Origin: Roseateles amylovorans
GTDB taxonomy: Bacteria; Pseudomonadota; Gammaproteobacteria; Burkholderiales; Burkholderiaceae_C
Length of the DNA stretch: 64,000 nucleotides
Direction: 5' to 3'
NCBI RefSeq assembly: GCF_025398155.2
Contig: NZ_CP104562.2
Location: 3,410,001 to 3,474,000 of the forward strand
A program made the position numbers and the translations under genes. Numbering within the stretch: position 1 is the stretch's first letter; every line of letters starts with the position of its first letter. Under the pieces are notes generated by a model. That model was not told where the DNA came from. It saw only the letters and a program-made list of their open reading frames with translations, and ran no database searches. This document shows, piece after piece, positions 1-12,100 of the stretch.

Positions 1-195
1 GTCGCGCGAGGCGGCTCGGACGATGGGCAGCAGCGCGAAGTCGATGCCTTGCGCCTTGAGCGCCTGCAGAAAGCCACGTTGCCGCTCAGCGGGCAACTGT
101 GCGAAGCGCTCCGCCAGGGCCCGCCTGGCATCGTGTGGCGCGCCGACCGCGCGAGTCGCCACCGTCGCGGCATCGTTCTTGTCGAGGATGGTCAT
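1..195 (-). CDS. NRPS, 5' end only (next synthetase of the siderophore line)
   Basis: Only the first 65 codons are in the window; the gene runs off the left edge. The ATG at 195 directly follows the TGA of the preceding synthetase (TGAATG), so translation is probably coupled. The visible residues form a short amphipathic segment with the pattern LAERFAQLPAERQRGFLQAL followed by GIDFALLPI. As far as I recall, that pattern opens many Pseudomonas and Burkholderia siderophore synthetases just before a condensation domain. No catalytic motif is visible yet. By position it should extend the peptide after the last module of the 4,422-residue synthetase and may carry the release domain, since that protein has none. 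Family assignment rests on this short segment plus context. Confidence 0.75.
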   Translation of the reverse strand, partial: MTILDKNDAATVATRAVGAPHDARRALAERFAQLPAERQRGFLQALKAQGIDFALLPIVRAASRD

Positions 196-3100
196 TCAGT
201 TCTCCCAGGTATCCAGCAGCGCCGCGAGACGATCGAGCTCGCCGCCCTGCGCCGCCGTCACCGTGTCGATCTCGTGCTGCACCGCCGCGGCCGCTTCGGC
301 CAGCGTGGGGCGTTCAAAGTAGGTACGCATCGGCAACTGCACGCCGAATCGCCGGTCCACCTGCATCTGCAGCTTCAGCAACGTCAGCGAGTGGCCGCCC
401 AGTTCGAAGAAGTTGTCGTGCCGGCCGACCCGCTCAACCGACAGCGCCTGCGCCCACAGCGCGGCCAGTCCGGACTCGGTCTCGCCAGCGGGCGGTTCGT
501 AGGGCCGCCCAGGGTCCGGCTGCGGCGTTGGCAGCGCCTGGCGATCGACCTTGCCATTCGGATTCAGGGGCAAGGCGTCGAGGATGACGAACAGTCCCGG
601 CACCATGTGCTCCGGCAGGCTCGTCGCCAGCCCCTCTCGCAGGCGCTGCGGTGAGAGGGTCTGGCCGGGCAGCGGCGACACATAGGCCACCAGGCGGGCG
701 CCTGCGGCGCTGTCCTGGGCCACGGCCACGGCTTCGCTCACCCCCGGCTGGCGACGCAACTGCGACTCCACCTCCCCCAGCTCGATCCGGAATCCCCGCA
801 CCTTCACCTGATGATCGATGCGCCCGAGGTAGTCGAGTTCCCCCCTGGCATTCCAGCGCACCAGATCGCCGGTCCGGTACATGCGGCTGCCGCTGCGATC
901 GCCGGCCGCAAACGGATCGGCCACGAAGCGCTCGGCGCTGGCGCCCGGACGACCCAGGTAGGCACGCGCCAGACCGCCCGCCAGATACAGCTCGCCGGGC
1001 ACGCCGGGCGGCACCCGATTGAGCTCGGCGTCCAGCACATGGGCGGTGCGCTCGCCCACCGGCCGCCCGATGGGCATGTAGGGCGCGTCGAACCGGTCCC
1101 CCGCCAGGGCGATGCCCACTGTCGGCGTGATGACCGTCTCCGTCGGTCCGTAGCCATTGATCAGACGCGGCGGCCGCAGCACCGCCTGGACCCGGTCGAA
1201 ATGAGCCCGGGACATCGCTTCGCCTCCCACGGTGTAGGACCGGATCGGCAACCGGCTGGCGGATTCGCCCAGCAGTTCAGCCATCTGGGTCAGATAGCCG
1301 GGGGTGAAGCAGGCGATGGTGATGCCGTGACGCTCGATCTCGGCAGCGGTGCGCTCCACCGGCCACAGGTCCTGATCACGAGGCATCAGCGCCGCACCGA
1401 ATGCCAGCGGGACCCAGATGCGTTCATGCGCGCCATCGAAGGCGATGGAGGCGAACTGAAGCTCCCGGTCCGCCGGTGTCATGCCGTAGACCTCGCCAAT
1501 GGACTGCACATGCATGGCCAGCGGGCCGTGAGGCACCGCGACGCCCTTGGGCCGTCCGGTGGAGCCGGAGGTATAGATGACATAGGCCAGATGCGCCGGG
1601 TGGATGGCCACAGCGGGATTCGAGTCCGGGCCGTCGAACGCGTCCGGACCGTCCAGTCTCAGGAGATCCAGTCCGGGTCGCAGCGGCAGCCGGTTGGCGA
1701 GCGACTCCTGGGTCAGCAGCAAGCGCAAGCCGCTGTCTTCCACCATGTAGGCCAGCCGCTCCACCGGATAGGTCGGGTCCAGCGGGACATAGGCCGCGCC
1801 GGCCTTGAGCACCGCCAGCAGCGCGACCACCATGTCCGGTGACCGCGCCACCGCCAGACCCACCCGGTCCTCCGGGCGCACGCCCCACGCCATCAGCCGA
1901 TGCGCCAGGCGGTTGGCCCGTGCATTGAGTTGCGCATAGGTCAGCGACCCATGGCCGCTGATCAAGGCCACGGCATCGGGCCGTTCGGCGGCCTGTCGCT
2001 CAACCAGACGAGGCACCGGCAGCGTCCCCGCATCCCGCCACCGTGGACCGCCCCAGGACGCCAGGCATTCGAGCGTCTGGGCATCCAGCACATCCAGCTC
2101 ACACAGCGCCTGCGCCGGTCGATGAGCCAGGGCATCGACCAGCGCACTCACCGCCGCCTGCATCCACCGGCACACCTGTTCCGGATCGAGCGGGGTCTGC
2201 ACCTGGGCGACCAGGCCGAAGTCCTGTCCGTCATCGTCCACCGACAGGCCGAACGGATAGTTGGATCGTTCCTGCGCGTCGCTGATCTCCATGCCTTCCC
2301 AGACAGCGGCAGCACGGTCCTGGCGCCGCTTCGCGTGTCGATAGTTCAACAGGGCCGAGAACAGCGGCGTACCGCCGGCCAGGCCACTGCAGCGCTGGGC
2401 CAGGGACAGACTGGCGTGCTCATGGTGCAACAGCGCGGACAACGCAGCGTGGGCCTCCCGCAGGCCGTCCGCCACCCCGGCCGTTCCCACCTGCAAGCGA
2501 AGTGGCAGCGTGTTGATCGACAGGCCCAGCGAGGTCGCTGCGGCCCCTTCAATGCCCAGACGGCCGAGCAACACCGTGCCAAAGACGACATCGGTGCGGC
2601 CGCTCGTGCGACCGAGCACCAGCGCCCAGGCCAGGTGGAACAGCGCGGTGACGCCGACGCCGTGGCGCCGCGCTTCCCGCCGTGCGGCGGCCGCCAATGG
2701 CTGCGGCAGCCGGGCCCGCGCCTGGCGCAATCCGGTCCCATCGCCGCGCACATCGGTCATGCCGAACGGCGTGGTCGGTTCGGTGACGTCGCGCAGCATC
2801 GCGGTGAAGAAGGTCTCGTGATCCGCCCGGCTGACTCGTCCGCGAGCCTGTGCCACGAAACGCCGGAACGGCACCGGTTGAGGCAGCTCCTGGTCGCGGC
2901 CTTGCTGCATCAGCGTGATTTCCTCCACCACGCCGGCCAGCGTGCGGTGGTCCGTCACCAGATGATGACTGGGCAGCAGCAGACACCAGCGTGCCCGCGA
3001 CGCGTCATGGGCCGCCAGTGCGCGCAACATCGGCGCGCGGCGCACATCAATGCGGCAGCCTCCGGGGCGCGCCAGGCGTTCCAGTTGATCGGCCACCGGG

Positions 3101-6100
3101 CCGTCGTCAGGGGATAGCCATTCGAGCTCCAGCGTCGCCTGACGGCACACGACCTGCACCGGCTCGTCCAGACCGTCCCACAGAACGGCCGTGCGCAGGA
3201 TGTCGTGCCGTTCGATGACGCGATTGAAGGTGGCGACGAACTGGCGCAGACGCTCCTCCCGATCAAAGTGGATCAGGTGGGCCGTGACGTAGGCATCTGC
3301 ATGGGGCTGCAACAGGTGATGAAAGAGGATGCCTTCCTGCAGCGGCGCCAGTGGATAGAGGTCCTGGAGGTTGTCGGCGCCGCCGGGAATTTGCGCTTCG
3401 AGGCGACGACGCTGATCGTGCGACAGCAGCAGGCTCATCGCGGCATCCTCGGCAGTGGTCTGCAACGCCTGCGCTGGCCCTGCCAGCTCAGGGGCTGCGT
3501 TCGCTGACGCAAGCTCCGCCACCTCGACCACGCGCGCAAAGGCGGCCAGCTCGGGATGCAGGAAGAGCTGCCGCACGTCGGCCCGCCAGCCCTGGCGGCG
3601 GAGTCGCTCCAGGACGCCCAGGGCCAGCAGCGAATGGCCGCCGAGGCTGAAGAAGTTGTCCTGCCGCCCGACGCGATCAAGGCCCAGCACCTCGGCCCAG
3701 ATCGCGGCCACGGTCTGCTCCACCTCGCCCACCGGGGCGTCATCGCCACCACGCAACGGAACCTCCGGCGCCGGCAACGCCCGGCGATCCACCTTGCCGC
3801 TGGGATTGAGCGGCAACTGGTCCAGCACCATGATGACGGCCGGCACCATGTACTCGGGCAGCACACGGCCCAGGGCCTCGCGCAACGACGCGACCTCGGG
3901 CGTCGTGTCGTTGCCCGGCTGTGCCGAGACATACGCCACCAGCCGGTCCCCGGTGGGCAGCCGCTGCGCCACCACCACCGCTTCGCGCAGGCCGGGTTGC
4001 GCCAGCAACTGGGCTTCGATCTCCCCCAGCTCGATCCGCAGGCCGCGGATCTTGACCTGATGGTCGGTGCGGCCCAGATAGTCGAGCTGCCCTTGCCCTT
4101 GCCCTTGCCACCGGACCAGGTCCCCGGTGCGGTAAAGCCGGCTGCCGTCCGTGGCCAGCGGATGGGCCACGAAACGCTCCGCGGTGAGTCCGGGGCGGCC
4201 GTGATAACCGCGCGCCAATCCGACGCCGCCCAGGTACAGCTCGCCCGGTACGCCCTCGGGCACCGGGTTCAGGTCGCCATCCAGCACCCAGGTGGAGAGG
4301 CCGGTCAAGGGCGCGCCAATCGGGACCTGGCTGCGACCGTCGTCGCGGCAGGTCCAGTGGGTGACGTCGATGGCGGCTTCGGTGGGACCGTACAGGTTGA
4401 AGAGTCCGACGCCAGGCAGACGCCGGAACACGCCGTTCTGTGCCTCCACCGGCAAGGCCTCGCCGCTGCAGATCAGACGACGCAAGCCGGTGCAGGCCTC
4501 GATGCCCTCATGCGCGAGGAAGGCCTGCAGCATGGACGGCACGAAGTGCAGGGTCGTGACCTGATGCGCCTGGATCAGCGCCACGAGCCGGGCGGGGTCG
4601 CGGTGATCGCCCGGCGCGGCGATCGCCAGCCGGGCGCCCTCGGCCAGGGCCCAGAACAGTTCCCATACCGACACATCGAAGCTCAGCGGGGTTTTTTGCA
4701 GCACCGTGTCCGAGCGGTCCAGCGCATAGGCCTGCTGCATCCACGCCAGGCGGTTGTGCAGGGACAGATGCCGGTTGGCGGCGCCTTTGGGGCGGCCGGT
4801 CGAGCCGGAGGTGTAGATCACGTAGGCCAGGTGCTCGCCGTGCAGATCGACGTTGGGGTTCTCGTCGTCCGAGGCGTCGCCCTTGGCGCTGGCTTTTGCT
4901 TTGATGTCGCTGTCGCTGTCGACGATGACGTCCGCCAGCGCAGCCAGGTCAATGTCGATCCACACGCGCCCTGCCCCCTCCGACAGCCGCTCGCGCAGGT
5001 GGGGCTGCGTCAGCACCAGCGCCACGCCGCTGTCCTGCAGCATGTAGGCCAGTCGCTCCACCGGCAGCTCCGGGTCCAGCGGCACATAGGCACCGCCGGC
5101 CTTGAGAATCGCCAGCACGCCGACCATCATCTCCAGCGATCGCTCCACCGCCAGCCCGACCCGGGTGTCCGGTCCGACACCGAGTCCGATCAGCCGACGG
5201 GCGAGCCGGTTGGCCCGTCGGTTGAGCTCGCCGCGGCTGAGCGTGTGCGTGCCGAAGACCAGCGCCGGTGCGTCCGGATCCGCCGCAGCCTGCTGCTCGA
5301 TCAACCGATGCACCGGCACCGGCGGCGCCACCGGAGACGCATTCACGCTCAGCCGGGTCAGCGCCTCCCACTCGGCCGCCGACATCAGAGCCACTTCCCC
5401 CACCGGGGTCTCGGGTACCTCCGCCATGGCCTCGACCATCGCGACCCAGTGGCGGGCCAGCCGTTCGATCGTGGTCGGCTCGAAGAGTTCGGCGGCATAA
5501 ACAAAGCTGGCCTGGATCGTGCCGTCCGGCTGCTCGGTCGTGTGCAGGGCGAGTTCGAACTGTGCCGACCGTTCAATGGCGATGACGGGCTCCATCGTCA
5601 GACCGGAGCATTGGGGCGCATCCGCCTGCCGGGTCGCTTGATGGTTGAACAGCACCTGGAAGAGCGGATGAACGGCCAGTGACCGCTCCGGCTGCAGCGC
5701 GTCGACCAATTGCTCAAACGGCAGATCGGCATGTGCCTGCGCCCCGACCGCCGCCTCCCGCGCCTGCGCCAGGATCCGCGACAAGGGCGTCCGGCCGTGC
5801 ACCTGGTTGTCCAGAACCTGCGTGTTGACGAAGAAACCGACGACCGGCGCGACCTCGGGTCGATCCCGGTTGGCCATCGGCACGCCGACGCGGATCTCCG
5901 TCTGACCGGTCCAACGCGCCAGGACCGCCTGGAAAGCGGCCAGCAGCACCATGAAACCGGTCGCAGCAGCCTCTCGCGCACGCTGCCGCACCCGGGCCGT
6001 GGCATCGGCGGGCAGCACCAGGGAATGGCGTGCGGCTTGATAACGACCATCGGCGCGCCGCCCGTGGTCGGTCGGCAATTGCAGGACCGGCTGCTCGCCG

Positions 6101-9100
6101 CCCAGGCGGGCCTGCCAATATGCCAACTGGCGCTGCTGCTCGGCCTCGTTCAGCCGCTGCCGTTGCCAAGCGGCGTAGTCCGGGTACTGGATCGGCCAGG
6201 GGGCCAGCGTCGAGAGAGAACCCCGCAGTCCGGACTCGTAATCGGCAAAGACCTCATCAAGCACGATGCGCATCGACGCGCCATCCGCCACGATGTGATG
6301 CAGCACGACCACCAGGAGATGCTGATCGGCGCGCTGTCGTTGCAGCCCGACCCGGATCAGGGGACCTGCCGACAGATGGAAGGGCGTCTGCACCAGTTGG
6401 TGTGCGGCCGTCTCGTCGGCAAGGTCGACGATGCTCAGGCCAGACTTGGCCGGTCCGGCGACGCGCTGCACCACCTGGCCGTGCTCATCGGCGTGGAAGG
6501 TGGTGCGCAGTGCCTCATGGCGACGGACCAGTGCCTCGAAGCTCGCTTGCAGCGCCGACCTGTCCAGCACGCCGCGCAAGGTCACGGCCCCGGCAAGGTG
6601 ATAAGCCGTGCTCTGCGGGTCCAGTTGCCACAGGAACCATTGCCGCTGCTGGGCAAAGGACACTGGCAGGTCGCCGCTCCGGGAGGCCGCGGGCAGTGCC
6701 TGCAGCGGCAACGGCGCCGTCCCAGTCTGCACGGCGGCAGCCAGCGCGGCCACGGTCGGGTGCTCGAACACGTCCCGGGGCGAGAGCTGCCATCCGCGGC
6801 GGTGCGCCAGCGAGATCAGCCTCAGACTCAGGATCGAGTCGCCCCCCAGCGCAAAAAAGTTGTCCTCGCGGCCCACCGCCCCCACGCCCAGCACCGCGTC
6901 AAACAGCAGGGCGACAGCGGCTTCCGTGTCGTTCCGAGGTGGGTCCCAGGTTGCGGGTGCGGCGGCATCGACCTGCGGCAGCGCCGCTCGGTCGACCTTG
7001 CCGTTCGGACTGAGCGGCAGCGCCTCCAGCACGAGCACCCGGCTGGGCACCATGTAGTCGGGAAGCACGCCGCTGAGGAGCCGGCGCAGCCGTTCCGCCT
7101 CCAGGGTCTGATGCGGCCGCGCCGTCACATAAGCCACCAACCGGTCGCCGGTGGCGCCACGTGCGGCGACGGCGACTGCCTCGCGCACACCGGGCAGTGC
7201 TGCCAGTGCCGCTTCGACTTCGCCCAGCTCGATGCGGTAGCCCCGCACCTTGATCTGATGGTCCAGCCGACCGAGGTACTCGAGGGCCCCGTCCACGCCC
7301 CAGCGCACCAGATCCCCCGTGCGGTAGAGACGTCCGCCCGGCGGGCCGTAGGGATCCGCGACAAACCGCTCGGCGGTCAGCCCGGCACGGTCCAGATACC
7401 CGCGCGCCAGTCCGCTGCCGCCCAGATGGAGCTCTCCCGGCACGCCGGGTGGGCACGGCTGCAAATGGCTGTCGAGCACCCATGCCGCGCGATCGCCGAC
7501 CGGGTGCCCGATTGGCGTGACCGACCGTCCCTCCAGGCGCTGCGTCAGTCCGGCCGTGGCCGCCGACGAGCGCGGGTCGACGATCCATGCGCATGGGGTG
7601 ATCACCGCTTCGGTGGGCCCGTAGGAATTCACCAGTCGCTGTGCGCCGAAAGCCGCCTGCGCCGCCAGCGCGTCGGCCGCCGGCCAGGCCTCGCCTCCGG
7701 CGATGCACAGGCGCACCGGCCATTGTTCATCCGCCTGGTCCGCCGCGAGTTGGCGCAGGTAGGCGGGGGGCAGGTGCAGGGCCGTGACACCATCCCGGCG
7801 AATCGTGCGTGCCACGATCTCGGTCGACCAGCCGTCCTCCGGGAGCATCACCACGGCGGCACCGTGCATCAGTGGGGCCATCCACTGGGACCCGGCCGCA
7901 TCGAAGCTGACCGACGCGAACTGCAGCATCCGGTCTTCCGGGGTCAGGCCCAGTCGCTTGCCCATCGCCTGCAGATGCATCGAGAGCGCGCCATGGGCCA
8001 CTGCCACGCCCTTGGGACGCCCGGTCGAACCCGAGGTGTAGATCACATAGGCCAGTTGGTGTGGCGACACCGACACCGCCGGCAGCAGGCACCCCACGTC
8101 CACCCTGTCTTGCGACGAATCGGACGTGACGGGCGCTGCGGCCCTGCCCAGCGCCTCCAGCGCCTCGATGTGCAGGACCTGCAGGCCGTCCACCGCGGGC
8201 AGCCGCGCCGCGAGCCCGGCGCTGGTGAGCAGCAGGGCCATGCCACTGTCGGCCATCATGTGCCGGAGCCGCTCCGCCGGATAGGCAGGGTCCAGCGGCA
8301 CGTACGCACCGCCAGCTTTCAGGATGGCCAGCAGCCCCACCACCATCGCGTTCGATCGCGGCAGGGCCAGTCCCACCCGGCGCTCCGGCCCCACGCCGTG
8401 GCAAAGGAGTTGGTGAGCCAGCCGGTTGGCGCGCGCCTCGAGTTCGCCGTAGCGCAGCCGTTCATTGCCTGCGATCAGCGCGATTGCGTCGGGCCGCGCG
8501 ACCGCCTGCCGCGTGATCCAGTCGGTCACTGGCGTGGCGTCCACGACAGTCGGTTCATGATCACGGCCGCTGACGGTGGTGGCGAGAGTTCGCCATTGCG
8601 CAAGGGCCGCCGGGTCCAGGCTCTCCAACTCGCACAAGGCACGATCCGGGTCTGTCGACAGCGCCTGAACGATCGCCTCCAGCGCGACCTGCATCGACGC
8701 TGCGACCGTGTCAGGGTCAAGCGACCGATGGACCTGAGCCACCAGCGAGAAACCATCGCCAAAGTCGTCCACGGACAGGGCGTACGGATAGTTGGTGCGC
8801 TCCTCACCGTCCAGCAGCTGCACGCCGTCGCCCAATTGAGCGCCGACCGGCAGCCGTCGGCTGTGACGGTAGTTCAGCAGCGCGGAGAACAGCGGCGTGC
8901 CGCCCGACACACCGCTGCAGCGTTGCGCCAGGGACAGAGGCGCATGCTCATGATTCAGCAGCGCCGCCAGCGCGGTGTGGGCCTCGCGCAAAGCGGCCGA
9001 GACGCGGGTGGGGCCCACACGCAGCCGCAGCGGCAAGGTGTTGATGAACAGCCCCAGGGCACGGGTCGCTGAGGCGCCGCCCTGCATGCGGCCCAGGAGC

Positions 9101-12100
9101 ACGGTGCCAAACACCACGTCGGCACGGCCGGTGGCGCGCGCCAGCACCAGCGACCAGGCGAGGTGAAACAGTGCGGAGACGCTGACGCCGTGACGCTGGG
9201 CCTCCCGCCGGACGGCCCCGGCCAGCCAGTCGGGCAGCGACCGCCGGGTCTCACGCACGCCGGCGCCGTCGCCCTGGATGTCCGCCAGGCCATGCGGCGC
9301 CGTCGGTTCGGTCACATCGCCCAGCTCACGGCGGAAGAACGCTTCATGCGAGAGTCCGACCGGCGCGCGACGGGATCGGGCGACCTGCTCCCGGAAGGGC
9401 ACGGGGCGCGGCAGCTCGGCCTGCGCTTCACGGGCCATCAGACCGATCTCCTCGATGATGCGTTCCAGCGTCGTGTGGTCCGACACCAGGTGGTGGCGAG
9501 ACAGCTGCAACAGCCAGGCGCCGCCATCCGTCGTGCTGTCGCCGGCCAGCCGCTGCACCGCGGTGGCCCGGATCATCGGGGCGTTGCGCACGTCAATGCG
9601 CAGCCGGCTGCGGTGCACATGAGCCTGCAGGCGCGCCTGTGCATCCGCCGTAGGGGCGGCACCCTCCCCGTCCAGCCACTGCAGGCGCAAGGCCGCACGA
9701 CGGTGCACGATCTGGACCGGCTCGCGGAGGCCCTCCCACGCGACGGAGGTGCGCAGGATGTCGTGCCGACCGATGACGGCCTCCAGATGTCCCACGAATT
9801 GCTGCAGCCGCTCCCGGCTGTCAAAGGCCAGTCCGCGCGAGGTGACATAGGCATCGCTGTGCGGCTGCATCAAGTGGTGGAACAGGATGCCTTCCTGCAG
9901 CGGCGCCAGCGGGTAGATGTCCTGGATGTTGGACGCCCCGCCTGGCACCAGCGCCTCGATTCGACCCAGCTCCTCCGCCGACAGCGAGACCAGGGGCAGC
10001 ATCCCCGGCTCAAGTGCGGTGCAGCCATCGGGAATGGCATTCGGCGGCACCGTGACCTCATCTTCAGCTGCGGTGGAGAGCGTGCGGGCGAAGTCCTCCA
10101 GTCGCGGATGCGCGAAGACCTCACGCACCTGGGCGTGGTAGCCAAGGTGACGCAGTCGTTCGACCAGCCGCAGCGCCAGCAGCGAATGACCGCCCAGTTC
10201 AAAGAAGTGGTCACGCCGCCCGATGCGGGCCACGCCCAGCAGATCGGTCCATGCCGCCGCCACGGCGATCTCGCGGGCACCGAGGGGCGGATCGTGGGGC
10301 AAGTCGCCCCCCGGCCCGCCGCTGCGGCCCGCCTCCGGCGGCGGCAAGGCCTGCCGGTCAATCTTGCCGTTGGCCGTCAGCGGCAAGGCGTCCATCACCA
10401 CAATGGCCGACGGAAGCATCGCCTCCGTCAGCAGTTGCGACAGCCGCTCCCGCAAGGCGACGGGGTCCGGCCGCACGCCTTGCCGCCCGGTGACATGAGC
10501 CACCAAACGCGCACCGTCCAGGTCGGGCACCGCCGTGACCACGGCCTCGCCGACGGCCGGATCGGCGCGCAGTTGGGCCTCCACCTCGCCCGGCTCGACC
10601 CGGAACCCACGCACCTTCACTTGCTGATCGACCCGGCCCAAATACTCCAGCTGGCCGTCCGCGGTCCAGCGCACCACATCGCCGGTGCGGTACATCCGTC
10701 CCCCGCGAGGGTCGAACGGGTTGGCGACGAAGCGCTCGGCGGTCTGGCCGGGCCGTCGGTGATAGCCTCGGGCCAGTCCTGGTCCGGCCACATACAGCTC
10801 ACCGGGGAGCCCCGGCGGCAGGGGCTGCAGGTCTGCGTCCAGCACATGCACTGCACTGCCGGGCAACGGCCGGCCCACCGGCAGCCTGCCCGCCGATCGG
10901 TCCGCCTCGGCGGCGTCCTGCGTGAGCGTCCCGACCGTCGTCTCGGTGGGTCCGTAGTGATTGAACACCCGCAGTGCCGGCCGCAACGCGTGGATGCGCT
11001 CCAGCAGCGACCAGGGGGTGACCTCGCCGCCCAGCACCAGCCGCCGGCGCGGCAGCACCTGCGCCGGATCCTGCGCGCCCATCAGGGCCTGCAGGTGGCT
11101 GGGGGTGATCTTCAGCATGTCGACCGCGTGGCCCTGCATCAGCGCGGCAAAACCGTCCGGATCGAATGCCCGCGCGCCCGACACCAGGTGCAGCGTCGTC
11201 CCGCTCCACAGCGCGCCGAACAGCACCGTGTGGCCGAGGTCGGCGGCCACGGTGGAGACCATCGCCATGCTCGCCACCGGGGCGTCCTCGTGATGCGCGT
11301 GATGCGCGTGATGCCCGTGATCCGCGTGATCCGACTGGCAGGCATCGTCGTGGGCGGCCCGCACCTGCAGCCGCTGCAGCACCCCGTCCAGATAGTGCGC
11401 CAGCGCGCCGTGACTGACCACGACGCCCTTCGGACGGCCGGTGGATCCGGACGTGTAAATCACATAGGCCGCCTGCTCCGGACGAATCCGTCCATCGTCC
11501 GGCTCGCCATCGGACCGGTCCTGCGTACCGACATCGAGTCCGTGCGACTCGGCCACCCGCCATTCGAGATCAGGGACCTGCCCCATCCACGCCAGACGCT
11601 GCGGCGCGATGATCAGGGCAGCGTCGCTGTCCTCCAGTTGAAAGGCCAGTCGAGCCGGTGGCAGCGCTGGATCCAGTGGCACCACCGCAGCGCCAGCGCG
11701 CAGCACGCCGAGCATGGCCACCACCAGGGACAGGGAACGGTCAAACGAGAGCGCCACCCGCGACTCCATGCCCACGCCCCGTGTGCGAAGCCGGGCGGCG
11801 AGCAGGTCTGCGTGGCGGTTCAATTCGGCCCAGGTCAGGGAGGCATCCTCATGAACCAAGGCGAGGGCCGTCGGATGGCAAGCGGCATGTCGGCGCACCT
11901 GTGCCGACACTGTCCTGATCGCCGTCTCGCTGCGGCGTTGCGCGTCGGGAGACCTCTGCGGGCCCGGCCGTCCGCTGGAGGCGGCCACCCCGGTTCCCCA
12001 CGCCGCCAGCCGTCGCAGATCGTCGCCATCGGCCAGGCCCACGGCGCCCACGCACGCATCGGGCTCTCGCAGCACCACGGCCAGCAGGTCGATCTGAGCG

